The position numbers were made by a program, and so were the translations under genes. A stretch of DNA of 41,264 bases. Source: Verrucomicrobiota bacterium (GTDB lineage: Bacteria; Verrucomicrobiota; Verrucomicrobiia; Limisphaerales; JACQFS01). Below the pieces are notes generated by a model. That model had not been told where the DNA came from. It ran no database searches and saw nothing but the letters and a program-made list of their open reading frames with translations. Of the stretch, positions 24,560-32,886 are shown one piece after another; position 1 is the first letter of the stretch, and each line of letters begins with the position of its first letter. Location: assembly GCA_016199935.1 (NCBI GenBank), contig JACQFS010000087.1:1-41264 (forward strand). The letters run 5' to 3'.

Positions 24560-24586
24560 AGGCGCGGAGCATTTCACTCCGCGCCT
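24560..24586. terminator. Bidirectional terminator between copy 2 and icd
   Basis: Ten-pair perfect stem AGGCGCGGAG (24560-24569) and CTCCGCGCCT (24577-24586) with a seven-base loop. A T-rich flank follows on both strands (TTGCGTTT on plus, GTTTTGCATTT on minus). It lies between two convergent genes and could end transcripts from both sides. Confidence 0.65.
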
Positions 24587-24604
24587 TTGCGTTTCCAAAA
24601 TGTC

Positions 24605-24629
24605 AGAGCCTCCTCACGTCGGCTCCTAC
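24605..24629. repeat. Single arm of palindromic repeat family 1
   Basis: Matches the right arm of family 1 version A (24 of 25 positions). The one change is at arm position 5 (C to G on the minus-strand reading). It lies six bases after the icd stop and has no partner arm nearby. Confidence 0.85.
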
Positions 24630-24635
24630 CTTTGC

Positions 24636-25997
24636 TCACATATGGCTGATCATGTTCGTGCCGAACTCGGAGCACTTGATCTCCGTCGCGCCTTCCATGA
24701 GCCGCGCGAAATCGTAGGTCACGCGCTTGCTGCCCACGGCGCCGTTGAGGCCCTTGAGGATGAGGTCGGCGGCTTCCACCCAGCCGAGGTGGCGCAGCAT
24801 CATTTCGCCGGAGAGGACCACGGAGCCGGGGTTGACCATGTCCTTGCCCGCATACTTGGGCGCGGTGCCGTGCGTGGCCTCGAAGATGGCGTGGCCGGTC
24901 ACGTAGTTGATGTTGCCGCCGGGCGCGATGCCGATGCCGCCCACCTGCGCCGCGAGCGCGTCGCTCAGGTAGTCGCCGTTGAGGTTGAGCGTGGCGATCA
25001 CGTCGAAGTCGGTCGGGCGCGTGAGGACCTGCTGGAGGACGATGTCGGCGATGGCGTCCTTGATGAGGACGGCGCCGCCGGCGAGCGCGGCCTTCTGCTC
25101 GGCGTTCGCGGCGTCCTCGCCCTTTTCCTTCTTGGTGCGCTCCCACTTGGACCAGGTGTAAACCTTGTCGCCGTAGATGCGCTCGGAGGCGTTGTAGGCC
25201 CAGTCGCGGAAGGCACCCTCGGTGAACTTCATGATGTTGCCCTTGTGGACAATCGTGACGCTCTTGCGCTTGAAGCGGAGGGCGTAGTCCACGGCGGCCT
25301 TCATCAGGCGGATGGTGCCCATGGCGGAGACGGGCTTGATGCCGATGCCGACGCAAACTTCCGCGCTCTTCGGCGAGTGATCGGGCGCGGCGAGTTTCAT
25401 GTAGTCAATGCCCGCCTGCTGCGTGCCGAAGCGGATTTTTTTGAAGTCCTTCGGGAATTCCTTTTCGATGAACGCGAGGACCTTCGCCGCCTCGGGCGTG
25501 CCGCCGGCGAATTCGATGCCGGCGTAAATATCCTCGGTGTTCTCGCGGAAGATGGTCATGTCCACCTTCTCGGGATGCTTCACGGGCGAAGGGACGCCGG
25601 TGAAATACTGGACGGGGCGCAGACAGACGTAGAGGTCGAGCATCTGGCGCAGCGCGACGTTGAGCGAACGGATGCCGCCGCCGATGGGCGTGGTGAGCGG
25701 GCCCTTGATGCCGACGAGGAATTCGCGGAAGGCCTCGACGGTGTCGTCGGGCAGCCAGTTGTTGAACTGCTTGAAGGCGGTCTCGCCGGCGAAGACTTCC
25801 ATCCAGGCGATCTTGCGCGCGCCGCCGTAGGCCTTGGCGACGGCGGCATCCATCACGCGCACCGACGAGGCCCAGATGTCCGGCCCCGTGCCGTCGCCGC
25901 GGATGAAGGGCACGATGGGATTGTTGGGGACGGTGAGTTTGCCGTTGGCGATGGTGATTTTGCCGCCGGCGGGGACGGTGCAGGTGGTGTAGGGCAT
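24636..25997 (-). CDS. icd: NADP-dependent isocitrate dehydrogenase
   Basis: TCA-cycle enzyme that oxidises isocitrate to 2-oxoglutarate in the cytoplasm. It has 453 residues and is of the E. coli Icd type. The substrate site includes Ser111 in [11 protein letters not shown], Arg117, Arg127 and Arg151, each two less than the E. coli numbering; Ser111 matches the serine phosphorylated by the AceK kinase in enteric bacteria. NADP specificity is shown by [10 protein letters not shown] (Lys381, Tyr382). The start ATG at 25997 fits the family length and the [12 protein letters not shown] opening; the frame is open further upstream but that part is not coding-like. It faces copy 2 of the tandem pair, with a terminator and a repeat arm between, and diverges from parE. 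No aceK is present in the window. Confidence 0.96.
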   Translation of the reverse strand: MPYTTCTVPAGGKITIANGKLTVPNNPIVPFIRGDGTGPDIWASSVRVMDAAVAKAYGGARKIAWMEVFAGETAFKQFNNWLPDDTVEAFREFLVGIKGPLTTPIGGGIRSLNVALRQMLDLYVCLRPVQYFTGVPSPVKHPEKVDMTIFRENTEDIYAGIEFAGGTPEAAKVLAFIEKEFPKDFKKIRFGTQQAGIDYMKLAAPDHSPKSAEVCVGIGIKPVSAMGTIRLMKAAVDYALRFKRKSVTIVHKGNIMKFTEGAFRDWAYNASERIYGDKVYTWSKWERTKKEKGEDAANAEQKAALAGGAVLIKDAIADIVLQQVLTRPTDFDVIATLNLNGDYLSDALAAQVGGIGIAPGGNINYVTGHAIFEATHGTAPKYAGKDMVNPGSVVLSGEMMLRHLGWVEAADLILKGLNGAVGSKRVTYDFARLMEGATEIKCSEFGTNMISHM

Positions 25998-26314
25998 AAA
26001 TTCGGTTTCGAGTTTTGCGTTCGGAGTTTCGCGTCGCACGTGGTGCGGCGGGCCGCGACCAAGAGAGCGCGTTTGTAGCGAAGGCGCGCGGGTGGGGCAA
26101 GCGGTTTGGTGAGCGAAGAAGGGCGGCGCGTGGCCGGACACAACCCCCCGGGGTCGCTCCCTCTCGCCCGCACGAAGGCCCGGGGAGAGGGGGTCACGCG
26201 CAGGCACCACGAATTGCGGTGGCGCGGATGCCGAACACCCCCCAGATTTTTCCGCCGAGCAACATTTGCTGTTTGCACTCGCGCACGAAGGTTGTTTACT
26301 CGCCGCCAAGATTC
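25998..26314. promoter_or_regulatory. 317-base divergent gap between icd and the ParE-type gene
   Basis: No gene is supported here although reading frames run through it. It must contain both divergent promoters. Towards icd, TTGCCC and TACAAA lie 17 bases apart on the minus strand (near 26060-26100) and are a weak candidate. The part next to icd has repeated CGAAACTC-like units, possibly another small repeat. At 26159-26191 lies a degenerate hairpin (CCCTCTC ... GAGAGGG) related to the repeat at 28867-28980. Towards parE no convincing boxes are seen. Confidence 0.45.
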
Positions 26315-28150
26315 ATGGCTGAAGAAAAACAAGCGAAGCACAATTACGACGAGAGCAAGGTCAAGACGCTCTCCTCCATCGAACACATCCGCCTGCGCAC
26401 CGGCATGTATATCGGGCGCATCGGCACCGGCGCGCATTACGACGATGGCTGCTACATCCTGCTCAAGGAGGTCATCGACAACGCGATTGACGAATACATC
26501 ATGGGCTTCGGCAAGCAGGTCGAGATCAGCATCGAGGGCACGAACGTCTGCGTGCGCGATTACGGCCGGGGCATCCCGCTCGGCAAAGTCATCGAGTGCG
26601 TTTCGCAAATCAACACCGGCGCGAAATACAACGACGAGGTGTTCCAGTTCAGCGTCGGCCTCAACGGCGTGGGCACCAAGGCGGTCAATGCGCTCTCCAA
26701 GGAGTTCGTTGTGCGCAGCCACCGCGACGGGGAATTCGTCGAGGGCATCTTCAAGCAGGGGAAGCTCAAGAAACAGGACAAGGGCAAGACCAAGGAGCCC
26801 AACGGCACGTTCATCGCGTTCGAGCCGGACCCGACCATCTTCAAGGAGACGGACTTCAAGCCGGAGTTCGTCGAGCGCCGCCTGCGGCACTACAGCTATC
26901 TCAACACCGGCCTGCGCCTCATCTTCAACGGCCAGGAATTCGTCTCGCGCCACGGGCTGCACGACCTCGTGATGGAAGACCTCGCGGGCGACGGCGCCGA
27001 GCCGATCTACCCGCCGCTGCATTATTCGAGCAAGACGCTGGAGTTCTGTTTCTCGCACACGAACAGCCGCTACGGCGAATCGTTTTACTCCTTCGTCAAC
27101 GGCCAATACACCGCCGACGGCGGCACGCACCTGAGCGCCTTCCGCGAGGGCTTGCTCAAGGCCGTCAACGAACATTTCAAAAAGAGCTACGAGGGCGACG
27201 ACGTGCGCGAGTGCATGGTCGGCGCGGTCGCGATCCGCATCAAGGACCCGGTCTTCGAGTCGCAGACGAAGAACAAACTCGGCAACACCGAGATTCGCAC
27301 CGACCTCGTGAACAAGGTGCGCGAGGAGCTGCTCCATTTCTTCAACCGCAACAAGCAGGTCGCCGAACAAATCCTCGCGAAGGTCGAGGACACCAAGCAG
27401 CTCCGCAAGGAACTCCAGGACGTGAAGAAGCTCGCGCGCGAACGCGCCAAGGCCGTCACGCTCCGCATTCCGCAGCTCAAGGACTGCAAGAACCACTTCC
27501 ACAAGGCGAAGGACAAGGGCAAGGGCTCGATGGTTTTCATCTGCGAGGGCCAGTCTGCCGCCGGCTCGATCACGAGCTGCCGCGATGTGAACACCCAGGC
27601 CGTCTTCACCCTCAAGGGCAAGCCGCTCAACGTCTGGGATCTCAAGCGCGACATCGTTTACAAGAACGACGAGCTCTACAACCTCATGTGCGCCCTCGAC
27701 ATCGAGGACAACATCGAGAAGCTCCGTTACGAGAAGGTCATCCTCGCGACCGACGCCGACGTGGACGGGATGCACATCCGCAACCTGATGATCACCTACT
27801 TCTTCAAGTTCTTCGAGCAGCTCGCGCACGACGGCCACCTCTACGTGCTGGAAACCCCTCTCTTCCGCGTGCGCAACAAGCAGGAGACGATCTATTGCTA
27901 CAGCGAGGCCGAACGCGACGCCGCGGCGGTGAAGCTGGGCAAGAGCTGCGAGATCACGCGCTTCAAGGGCCTCGGCGAAATTTCCCACAAGGAGTTCAAG
28001 CAATTCATCGGCAAGGAAATGAAGCTGAGCCAGGAGGAATACGCGCCCAAGTCCGACGCCGCGAACATCCTCACCTTCTACATGGGCAAGAACACGCCCG
28101 AGCGGAAGGACTACATCATGGACAACCTCGTGGTGACGGTGGAGGAGTAG
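26315..28150 (+). CDS. parE: Type IIA topoisomerase B subunit, ParE-like
   Basis: ATPase and TOPRIM subunit of a topoisomerase IV or gyrase-like enzyme, 611 residues, near ParE length and shorter than most GyrB. GHKL ATPase motifs are KEVIDNAIDE (Glu52, Asn56), DYGRGIP (82-88) and GLNGVGTKAVNALS (115-128). The TOPRIM domain has TDADVDG with Asp480, Asp482 and Asp484. The EGDSA block reads EGQSAAGS, with Glu411 kept and Asp changed to Gln413, a form I associate with divergent ParE lines. The start ATG at 26315 gives MAEEKQAKHNYDESK; the frame is open for 100 further codons that look non-coding. The matching A subunit is 2.5 kb downstream on the same strand. The gene name could also be gyrB; size and divergence favour ParE. 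Confidence 0.88.
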   Translation: MAEEKQAKHNYDESKVKTLSSIEHIRLRTGMYIGRIGTGAHYDDGCYILLKEVIDNAIDEYIMGFGKQVEISIEGTNVCVRDYGRGIPLGKVIECVSQINTGAKYNDEVFQFSVGLNGVGTKAVNALSKEFVVRSHRDGEFVEGIFKQGKLKKQDKGKTKEPNGTFIAFEPDPTIFKETDFKPEFVERRLRHYSYLNTGLRLIFNGQEFVSRHGLHDLVMEDLAGDGAEPIYPPLHYSSKTLEFCFSHTNSRYGESFYSFVNGQYTADGGTHLSAFREGLLKAVNEHFKKSYEGDDVRECMVGAVAIRIKDPVFESQTKNKLGNTEIRTDLVNKVREELLHFFNRNKQVAEQILAKVEDTKQLRKELQDVKKLARERAKAVTLRIPQLKDCKNHFHKAKDKGKGSMVFICEGQSAAGSITSCRDVNTQAVFTLKGKPLNVWDLKRDIVYKNDELYNLMCALDIEDNIEKLRYEKVILATDADVDGMHIRNLMITYFFKFFEQLAHDGHLYVLETPLFRVRNKQETIYCYSEAERDAAAVKLGKSCEITRFKGLGEISHKEFKQFIGKEMKLSQEEYAPKSDAANILTFYMGKNTPERKDYIMDNLVVTVEE

Positions 28151-28298
28151 GCGCAGCGGAGCGCGGAGCTCCAGCTCGGCGCGTTGGGATTCAGTCGTGG
28201 CGCAGTCTGGAAATCATACCGCGTCCCTGTGTTCACTTCCCTTGCGTTCACCGCGCGTTGTGGCTTAATCGGGCCCGATGTTGATCGAAACCAAAACC

Positions 28299-28727
28299 AT
28301 GAAGCCTTGCCTCACCAAATTTATCGCCCCGACGCTGGGCGTCCTCCTGCTCGTCGCCGCCGGTTGCGAGACAAGTTTCACCGAGATCAAAAGCCCGAGC
28401 GTCGCCAACGTCGAGGTCGGCCAGGGCACGAACAAGACCACGGTGAAGGTGTCCGCTTCGCGCTTCAACAAGCACTCGCAGGTCGGCGTGCGCTACCTGC
28501 AGGTCGGCGATTGGAAGCTGGCCATCGAGGAGTTCGACCAGGTCATCAAGGCAAGCGCCTATGACGAGGGCGCGCTGCTCGGCCTCGCCGTCGCGAACGA
28601 GCAATTGGGCCAGCTCGACAAGGCGTTCGAATACTACAAGAAGGCCAATGCCGCCAAGGCGGGGGGTGAACCCGACCCGCAGGTCATCGCCGCGATCAAG
28701 CGCCTCGAGGGCAAGGTGAAGAAGTAG
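28299..28727 (+). CDS. TPR-like lipoprotein
   Basis: Small lipoprotein of 142 residues from ATG 28299; an ATG at 28278 in the same frame would add seven residues (MLIETKT). The signal has the positive start MKPCLTK, a hydrophobic core and the lipobox VAAGC, with Cys23 as the likely lipidated residue. After a linker (SFTEIKSPSVANVEVGQ), residues 55-130 form two helix-turn-helix units of TPR type: VGVRYLQVGDWKLAIEEFDQ followed by ALLGLAVANEQLGQLDKAFEYYKKA. It probably acts in protein-protein contacts at the outer or inner membrane. It lies downstream of parE, with an unrelated role, and upstream of a composite repeat. The partner is unknown. Confidence 0.8.
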   Translation: MKPCLTKFIAPTLGVLLLVAAGCETSFTEIKSPSVANVEVGQGTNKTTVKVSASRFNKHSQVGVRYLQVGDWKLAIEEFDQVIKASAYDEGALLGLAVANEQLGQLDKAFEYYKKANAAKAGGEPDPQVIAAIKRLEGKVKK

Positions 28728-29105
28728 GTGGGGAGCGGGGGCGGGTTGAAGCTGGGTAGCAGCCGACGTGAGGAGGCTCTAACTGCTTTCGGTCACGATG
28801 CCGTCGCGACCTGTCACCCGCGTCGGATTTCGCAAGCGCATCGAACATTCTCACCCCTCACCCCGGCCCTCTCCCCGTTGAGGGGAGAGGGAGAACCTCC
28901 GGCCGCGCGTCGCATCCGTTGATCGCCGTGATCATCGGATGCCCGAACGCGACCTCCCTCTCCCCTCAACGGGGAGAGGGATTGAGGGTGAGGGGTGAGG
29001 ACGCCCGTGGGGCCACCAATTTCGAGGGAGTCGCCATTAACAGTCGCCCACACAAACACTCAGTCAGAGCCTCCTCACGTCGGCTGCTACTTTTTTCGGC
29101 GCGGC
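28728..29105. repeat. 378-base gap with a nested composite of palindromic repeats
   Basis: Convergent gap between the lipoprotein and aldehyde dehydrogenase genes, with no gene seen. Outer inverted repeats (family 1, version A) lie at 28756-28785 and 29061-29090: 25 bases are identical and 29 of 30 match overall. Inside is a second inverted pair, 28850-28891 with 28956-28999. Its cores (28867-28891 and 28956-28980) are perfect 25-base complements, and each core is itself a hairpin with ten-pair arms CCCTCTCCCC/GGGGAGAGGG. Total length is 335 bases. No direct target duplication is visible at its edges. Confidence 0.9.
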
Positions 29106-30539
29106 TCAGGCTTTCAACTTCTCCGGCGTGGTCTGGAACGCCCGGGCGCGGAACAGGAAGTCCACGATGTTTCCCTCGTGCGGCTGGAGCCAGTCCAGCT
29201 TGATGGTCGGGATGGGCCCGAGGTTCAGGCGGTCAATGTGGGTCGCCTCCATGAGTTGCTTGCTCCAATCCTTGTCGTTCGTGATGGCGCTGCACACGAG
29301 CGTCTGGCCGATCTTCTCGAGCATCTGCGCCTGCGGACATTCCACCACGGTCACGTAGGGGAACATGTATTCCGTCTGTGCAATCTTGCGCTCGGGCGAA
29401 TTCGCATGAATCACCCACGGACGCAGGTAGGCGCAGCGTTCCTTCTCGACCAACCGCGGGCCGAACTTCGCGGTCATGTCGGTCACACCGTCCTCCTTCA
29501 TCTTGTCGAGGATCGAGGCGTTCACGCCCTGGGCCTGTCCGGGCACGGTGAAGGCGGCGAGCACGGCGGCCGGATCCTCGGGCGGTTTCACATCCATCGG
29601 GCCGAGCCGCTCGGCAAGCGCGGCGGCGATTTCCTTCGTGTGACGCGAGGCCCACACGCCGGAGCAGTTGATGCAACCGCGACCGCTGTTGAGGTAAACA
29701 CTGTCCACCATCAGGTCGAGATACTTGGGCCAGTCGTCCACACAGTCATCGCCGAGGATGATCTTGCTGAAGCCCGGCCCGTGAACCTGCACGGCGGGAT
29801 TGCCGTGATAGCGCTTCACCGTTTCCGTGCTGCCGAAAATTTTCACGCGCTGGACACGCGCCACGACCTCCGCGCCCATTTCCGCGCCGCCGGGATAAAC
29901 ACTGATCGCCTCGCGCGGCACGCCGGCCTCGAAGAACGCCGCGGCCATGCGGTAGGGCGTCCACGGTTCCTGCGGGCCGGGCTTGAGCACGAGGCCGATC
30001 TGCATCGGAATCACCGGGAGCCACAACGTGTGGACGCCGGGAGAGTTCGACGGCAGCACCAATCCCAAGACCGGTGACTGGGCCTGATAACTCACCACTA
30101 CGCCGCGGCCTTCGTCGCCGTAACCGCGCGTGAGGATGTCCAGCGGCAATCCGCGCGTGAGGCAATCGAGGATGCGGTCCATGTTCGACAGGACGAAGTG
30201 GTTCTTCGACATGTTGAACTTGCACATATGCTCGGGCAGACCGGTGGAGGCGGATTGCTGGCGCGCGAAATCATCGGGCGTCTGCACGCCATCGCCCATC
30301 GGCAGCGTGGCGTCGCGATAAAGGTCCGCGGCCTTCTTCATCATCTCGACGAGCTGGCGGATGGGAATCTCGCGCAACGCCTCGCGCGCGCGCGGCGCCT
30401 TCTTCATGTCCTTGGCCATGAGGCCGGGATTGGCCTGGCCGACGTGGGCGAGCGTCTCGCCGGTGACGAAGTTGACGACCTTGTCGTGATCGAGGCTCTC
30501 GTAAGGCTGGCCCCAGCGGAGGACGGGAATTTTGACCAT
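29106..30539 (-). CDS. Aldehyde dehydrogenase superfamily protein without the usual general-base Glu
   Basis: Member of the aldehyde dehydrogenase fold, 477 residues from ATG 30539 (MVKIPVLRWGQ). The frame is open 94 codons upstream, overlapping the parC gene, but only this start is sensible. Recognisable elements are LPSNSPG (Asn165, oxyanion), LKPG (Lys187), the NAD loop FGSTET (235-240) and the cysteine block GRGCINC with Cys289 as nucleophile. At the place where ordinary aldehyde dehydrogenases have ELGGK it reads VHGPGFSK, so the general-base glutamate is missing. Loss of this residue is typical of CoA-acylating members, so an acyl-CoA reductase or acylating aldehyde dehydrogenase is likely. 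No CoA-pathway neighbour is present. It is divergent from parC. Confidence 0.78.
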   Translation of the reverse strand: MVKIPVLRWGQPYESLDHDKVVNFVTGETLAHVGQANPGLMAKDMKKAPRAREALREIPIRQLVEMMKKAADLYRDATLPMGDGVQTPDDFARQQSASTGLPEHMCKFNMSKNHFVLSNMDRILDCLTRGLPLDILTRGYGDEGRGVVVSYQAQSPVLGLVLPSNSPGVHTLWLPVIPMQIGLVLKPGPQEPWTPYRMAAAFFEAGVPREAISVYPGGAEMGAEVVARVQRVKIFGSTETVKRYHGNPAVQVHGPGFSKIILGDDCVDDWPKYLDLMVDSVYLNSGRGCINCSGVWASRHTKEIAAALAERLGPMDVKPPEDPAAVLAAFTVPGQAQGVNASILDKMKEDGVTDMTAKFGPRLVEKERCAYLRPWVIHANSPERKIAQTEYMFPYVTVVECPQAQMLEKIGQTLVCSAITNDKDWSKQLMEATHIDRLNLGPIPTIKLDWLQPHEGNIVDFLFRARAFQTTPEKLKA

Positions 30540-30705
30540 AGGATGGATGTGATGATGGGTGAAACGCGAACGGGCTTTTGTGTGAAAACAATTGGCAACT
30601 TCGGCGGGCATTGATTCAAGCAAAAATTCGGGAAAAGAAATCCGCGCGCGGAGTGAACAGGCTCCTTGCCTCCGTTCACCGCGTTGGCTACACCCGTCGT
30701 GCAAC
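30540..30705. promoter_or_regulatory. Divergent intergenic region between the ALDH and parC genes
   Basis: This 166-base space must hold the promoters of two divergent genes. The ALDH leader (minus strand, just before 30539) is rich in CATC/CACC units without purine-rich sites. The parC side has GGCTAC near 30686 but no clear box pair. Confidence 0.35.
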
Positions 30706-32838
30706 ATGAGCGCCGCAAAGCGAAAGACCGACTCCGCACAGCCCGAACTGCCGATGGATGACGCCGCCAAAAAAGCCGCCGAGGCCAAACCCGCGAAGTC
30801 CAAGCCCACCAAGAACGGCAACGGGAACGGTCACGACCACATCATTGCCGAGGAGACGACGGGCATCGCGCACCGGCCGTTCGCGCCGGCCAACATCGAG
30901 TTGCCGCTGCATCGCCGCGTGGACAAGAGCTTTCTCGAATACGCCTCCTACGTCATCCGCGACCGCGCGATTCCGAATCTCGAAGACGGACTCAAGCCAG
31001 TGCAGCGCCGCATCCTCTGGACGCTCCACAAGAACGACGACGGCCGCTTCATCAAGGTGGCCAATGTGGTCGGCGACTGCATGAAGTATCACCCGCACGG
31101 CGACGCCTCGATCGGCGATGCGCTCGTGGTGCTGGCGAACAAGCGTTACCTCATCGAGGGACAGGGCAACTTCGGCAACATCTTCACCGGCGACCCGTCC
31201 GCCGCGCCGCGCTACATCGAGTGCCGGCTCACGGCGCTCGCGCGGGAGGAACTGTTCAACGACGAGATCACGCAGTTCGTCGCGAGCTACGACGGACGCA
31301 ACCGGGAGCCGGTGCTGCTGCCGTGCAAACTTCCGCTCACGCTGATGCTCGGCACCGAGGGCATCGCGGTCGGTCTGTCGTGCAAGATTCTGCCGCACAA
31401 TTTCCCCGAGCTGCTCGAAGCGCAGATCGCCATCCTCAAGAAACAACCCTTCAAGTGCCTGCCGGATTTCCCGACCGGCGGCCAGATGGACGCGCGTGAT
31501 TACCAGGACGGCAAGGGCGGAGTGAAGGTCCGCGCGAAGATCAAGGAGAAGGACGAGTCCACCGTGGTCATCAAGGAACTGCCGCCGGGCACGACCACCG
31601 AATCACTCACCACGTCCATCGAGGACGCGGTCGCCAAGGGCAAGCTCAAGGTCAAATCCATTGACGATTTCACCTCCGAGGAAGTGGAGATCGAAATCAA
31701 GGCGCCCAGCGGCGTCAGCGCGCAGCAGCTCATTGACGCGCTCTTTGCCTTCACGAACTGCGAAGTCACCATCGCGAGCCGCATCACGGTCATCAAGGAC
31801 AACCGGCCGGTGGAGCTGACCGTGAGCGAGGTGTTGCGCGAGAACACCGATCAACTGGTGCGGCTGCTGAAGCAGGAACTGGAGTTGAAGCAGAAGAAGC
31901 TCGAGGACGAACTCCATTACCGCACGCTGGAGCGCATCTTCATCGAGGAGCGCATCTACAAGCTCATCGAGAAGTGCAAGACCAACGAGGCCGTGATGGC
32001 CGCGGTGCACGAAGGTTTCAAGCCGTTCAAGCGGCAGTTGCTCCGCGACTTGGTGGACGCGGATGTCGAGCGCCTGCTGCAAGTCCGCATCCGCCGCATT
32101 TCGCTCTTCGACATCAACCAGCACCGCGAGGAGATGGAGAAGACCAAGGCGGAACTGGCCGAGACGCAGAAGCATTTGAAGAACGTCGTGAAGTTTGCCA
32201 TCGGACATCTCGAAGCACTGCTCGAAAAATACGGCCCGCAGTATCCGCGCCTCACGACCAAGTCCTCGCGGCACGAGGAGATTGACGTGAAGGAAGTCGC
32301 CTTCAAGTCGTTCAAGGTCGCGTATGACCGCGAGAGCGGCTACGTGGGCTACAAGGTCAACGGCGAGGAGTTCAAACTGGAGTGCACGAAGTTCGACAAG
32401 GTGCTGCTGGTGTTCAAGGACGGCACCTACAAGGTCAGCGAGCTCCCAGAGAAACTCTTCGTCGGGCCGGAGCTGTTCTACGCCGGCCTGCCGGATCGGG
32501 AGCGCGTGTTCACGTGCGCCTACACAGATCGCAAGGCGAGCTACCTGAAGCGCTTCAAGTTCGGCGGGACGATTTTGAACAAGGCCTACCTCTGCATCCC
32601 GGACAAATCGCGCATTCTCTTCTTCTCGGCCGACACGCCGAAAGTTCTCTACGTGCGCTACAAGCCCGCGCCGCACCAGAAGATCAACCAGCAGACGTGC
32701 AACCCGGCGAAGATCGAGGTGAAGGGCGCGAAGACGCGCGGCCGGCAGATCTCCATCAAGGACATCAGCTCCGTCACCGCCGAGCCGACGCGCGGTTGGG
32801 ACGAAGCGGCCGCGACGAACGAAATCGTTTTCGCCTGA
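30706..32838 (+). CDS. parC: Type IIA topoisomerase A subunit, ParC-like
   Basis: DNA-cleaving subunit of the topoisomerase whose B subunit lies at 26315. The 710-residue protein starts at ATG 30706. Residues 1-55 are a low-complexity Lys/Ala/Asn/Gly-rich tail. The winged-helix domain begins with HRRVDKSFLEYASYVI and DRAIPNLEDGLKPVQRRILW. The catalytic tyrosine is Tyr170 in APRYIECRL. The coiled-coil gate follows (about residues 370-520). The C-terminal region of about 190 residues contains strands (GYVGYKVNGEEF, KASYLKRFKFGG) but no GyrA box, which favours ParC over GyrA. The quinolone-region equivalent is YHPHGDASIGDALV, with Ala at the position of Ser83/Asp87 neighbours. The pair is split by a lipoprotein, an aldehyde dehydrogenase and a repeat block. 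Confidence 0.88.
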   Translation: MSAAKRKTDSAQPELPMDDAAKKAAEAKPAKSKPTKNGNGNGHDHIIAEETTGIAHRPFAPANIELPLHRRVDKSFLEYASYVIRDRAIPNLEDGLKPVQRRILWTLHKNDDGRFIKVANVVGDCMKYHPHGDASIGDALVVLANKRYLIEGQGNFGNIFTGDPSAAPRYIECRLTALAREELFNDEITQFVASYDGRNREPVLLPCKLPLTLMLGTEGIAVGLSCKILPHNFPELLEAQIAILKKQPFKCLPDFPTGGQMDARDYQDGKGGVKVRAKIKEKDESTVVIKELPPGTTTESLTTSIEDAVAKGKLKVKSIDDFTSEEVEIEIKAPSGVSAQQLIDALFAFTNCEVTIASRITVIKDNRPVELTVSEVLRENTDQLVRLLKQELELKQKKLEDELHYRTLERIFIEERIYKLIEKCKTNEAVMAAVHEGFKPFKRQLLRDLVDADVERLLQVRIRRISLFDINQHREEMEKTKAELAETQKHLKNVVKFAIGHLEALLEKYGPQYPRLTTKSSRHEEIDVKEVAFKSFKVAYDRESGYVGYKVNGEEFKLECTKFDKVLLVFKDGTYKVSELPEKLFVGPELFYAGLPDRERVFTCAYTDRKASYLKRFKFGGTILNKAYLCIPDKSRILFFSADTPKVLYVRYKPAPHQKINQQTCNPAKIEVKGAKTRGRQISIKDISSVTAEPTRGWDEAAATNEIVFA

Positions 32839-32886
32839 GCCATGCGGAGCTTGTCCATTGTCCGTGAATCGCTAGCGTCGCCCGTG

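Noticed and set aside
24345-26078. Plus-strand reading frame opposite icd (577 codons)
   Set aside because: Shadow of icd, with a low-complexity Asp/Val/Gly composition typical of antisense frames.
25853-28003. Minus-strand reading frame opposite the ParE-type gene (716 codons)
   Set aside because: Shadow frame; the sense strand carries all topoisomerase motifs.
28151-28298. Terminator after the ParE-type gene
   Set aside because: A GAGCT-CC-AGCTC hairpin is present near 28170, but it is short and has no T-run, so it was not listed.
28756-29090. Insertion sequence with transposase
   Set aside because: No reading frame of a transposase lies inside, and no target duplication is visible at the edges.
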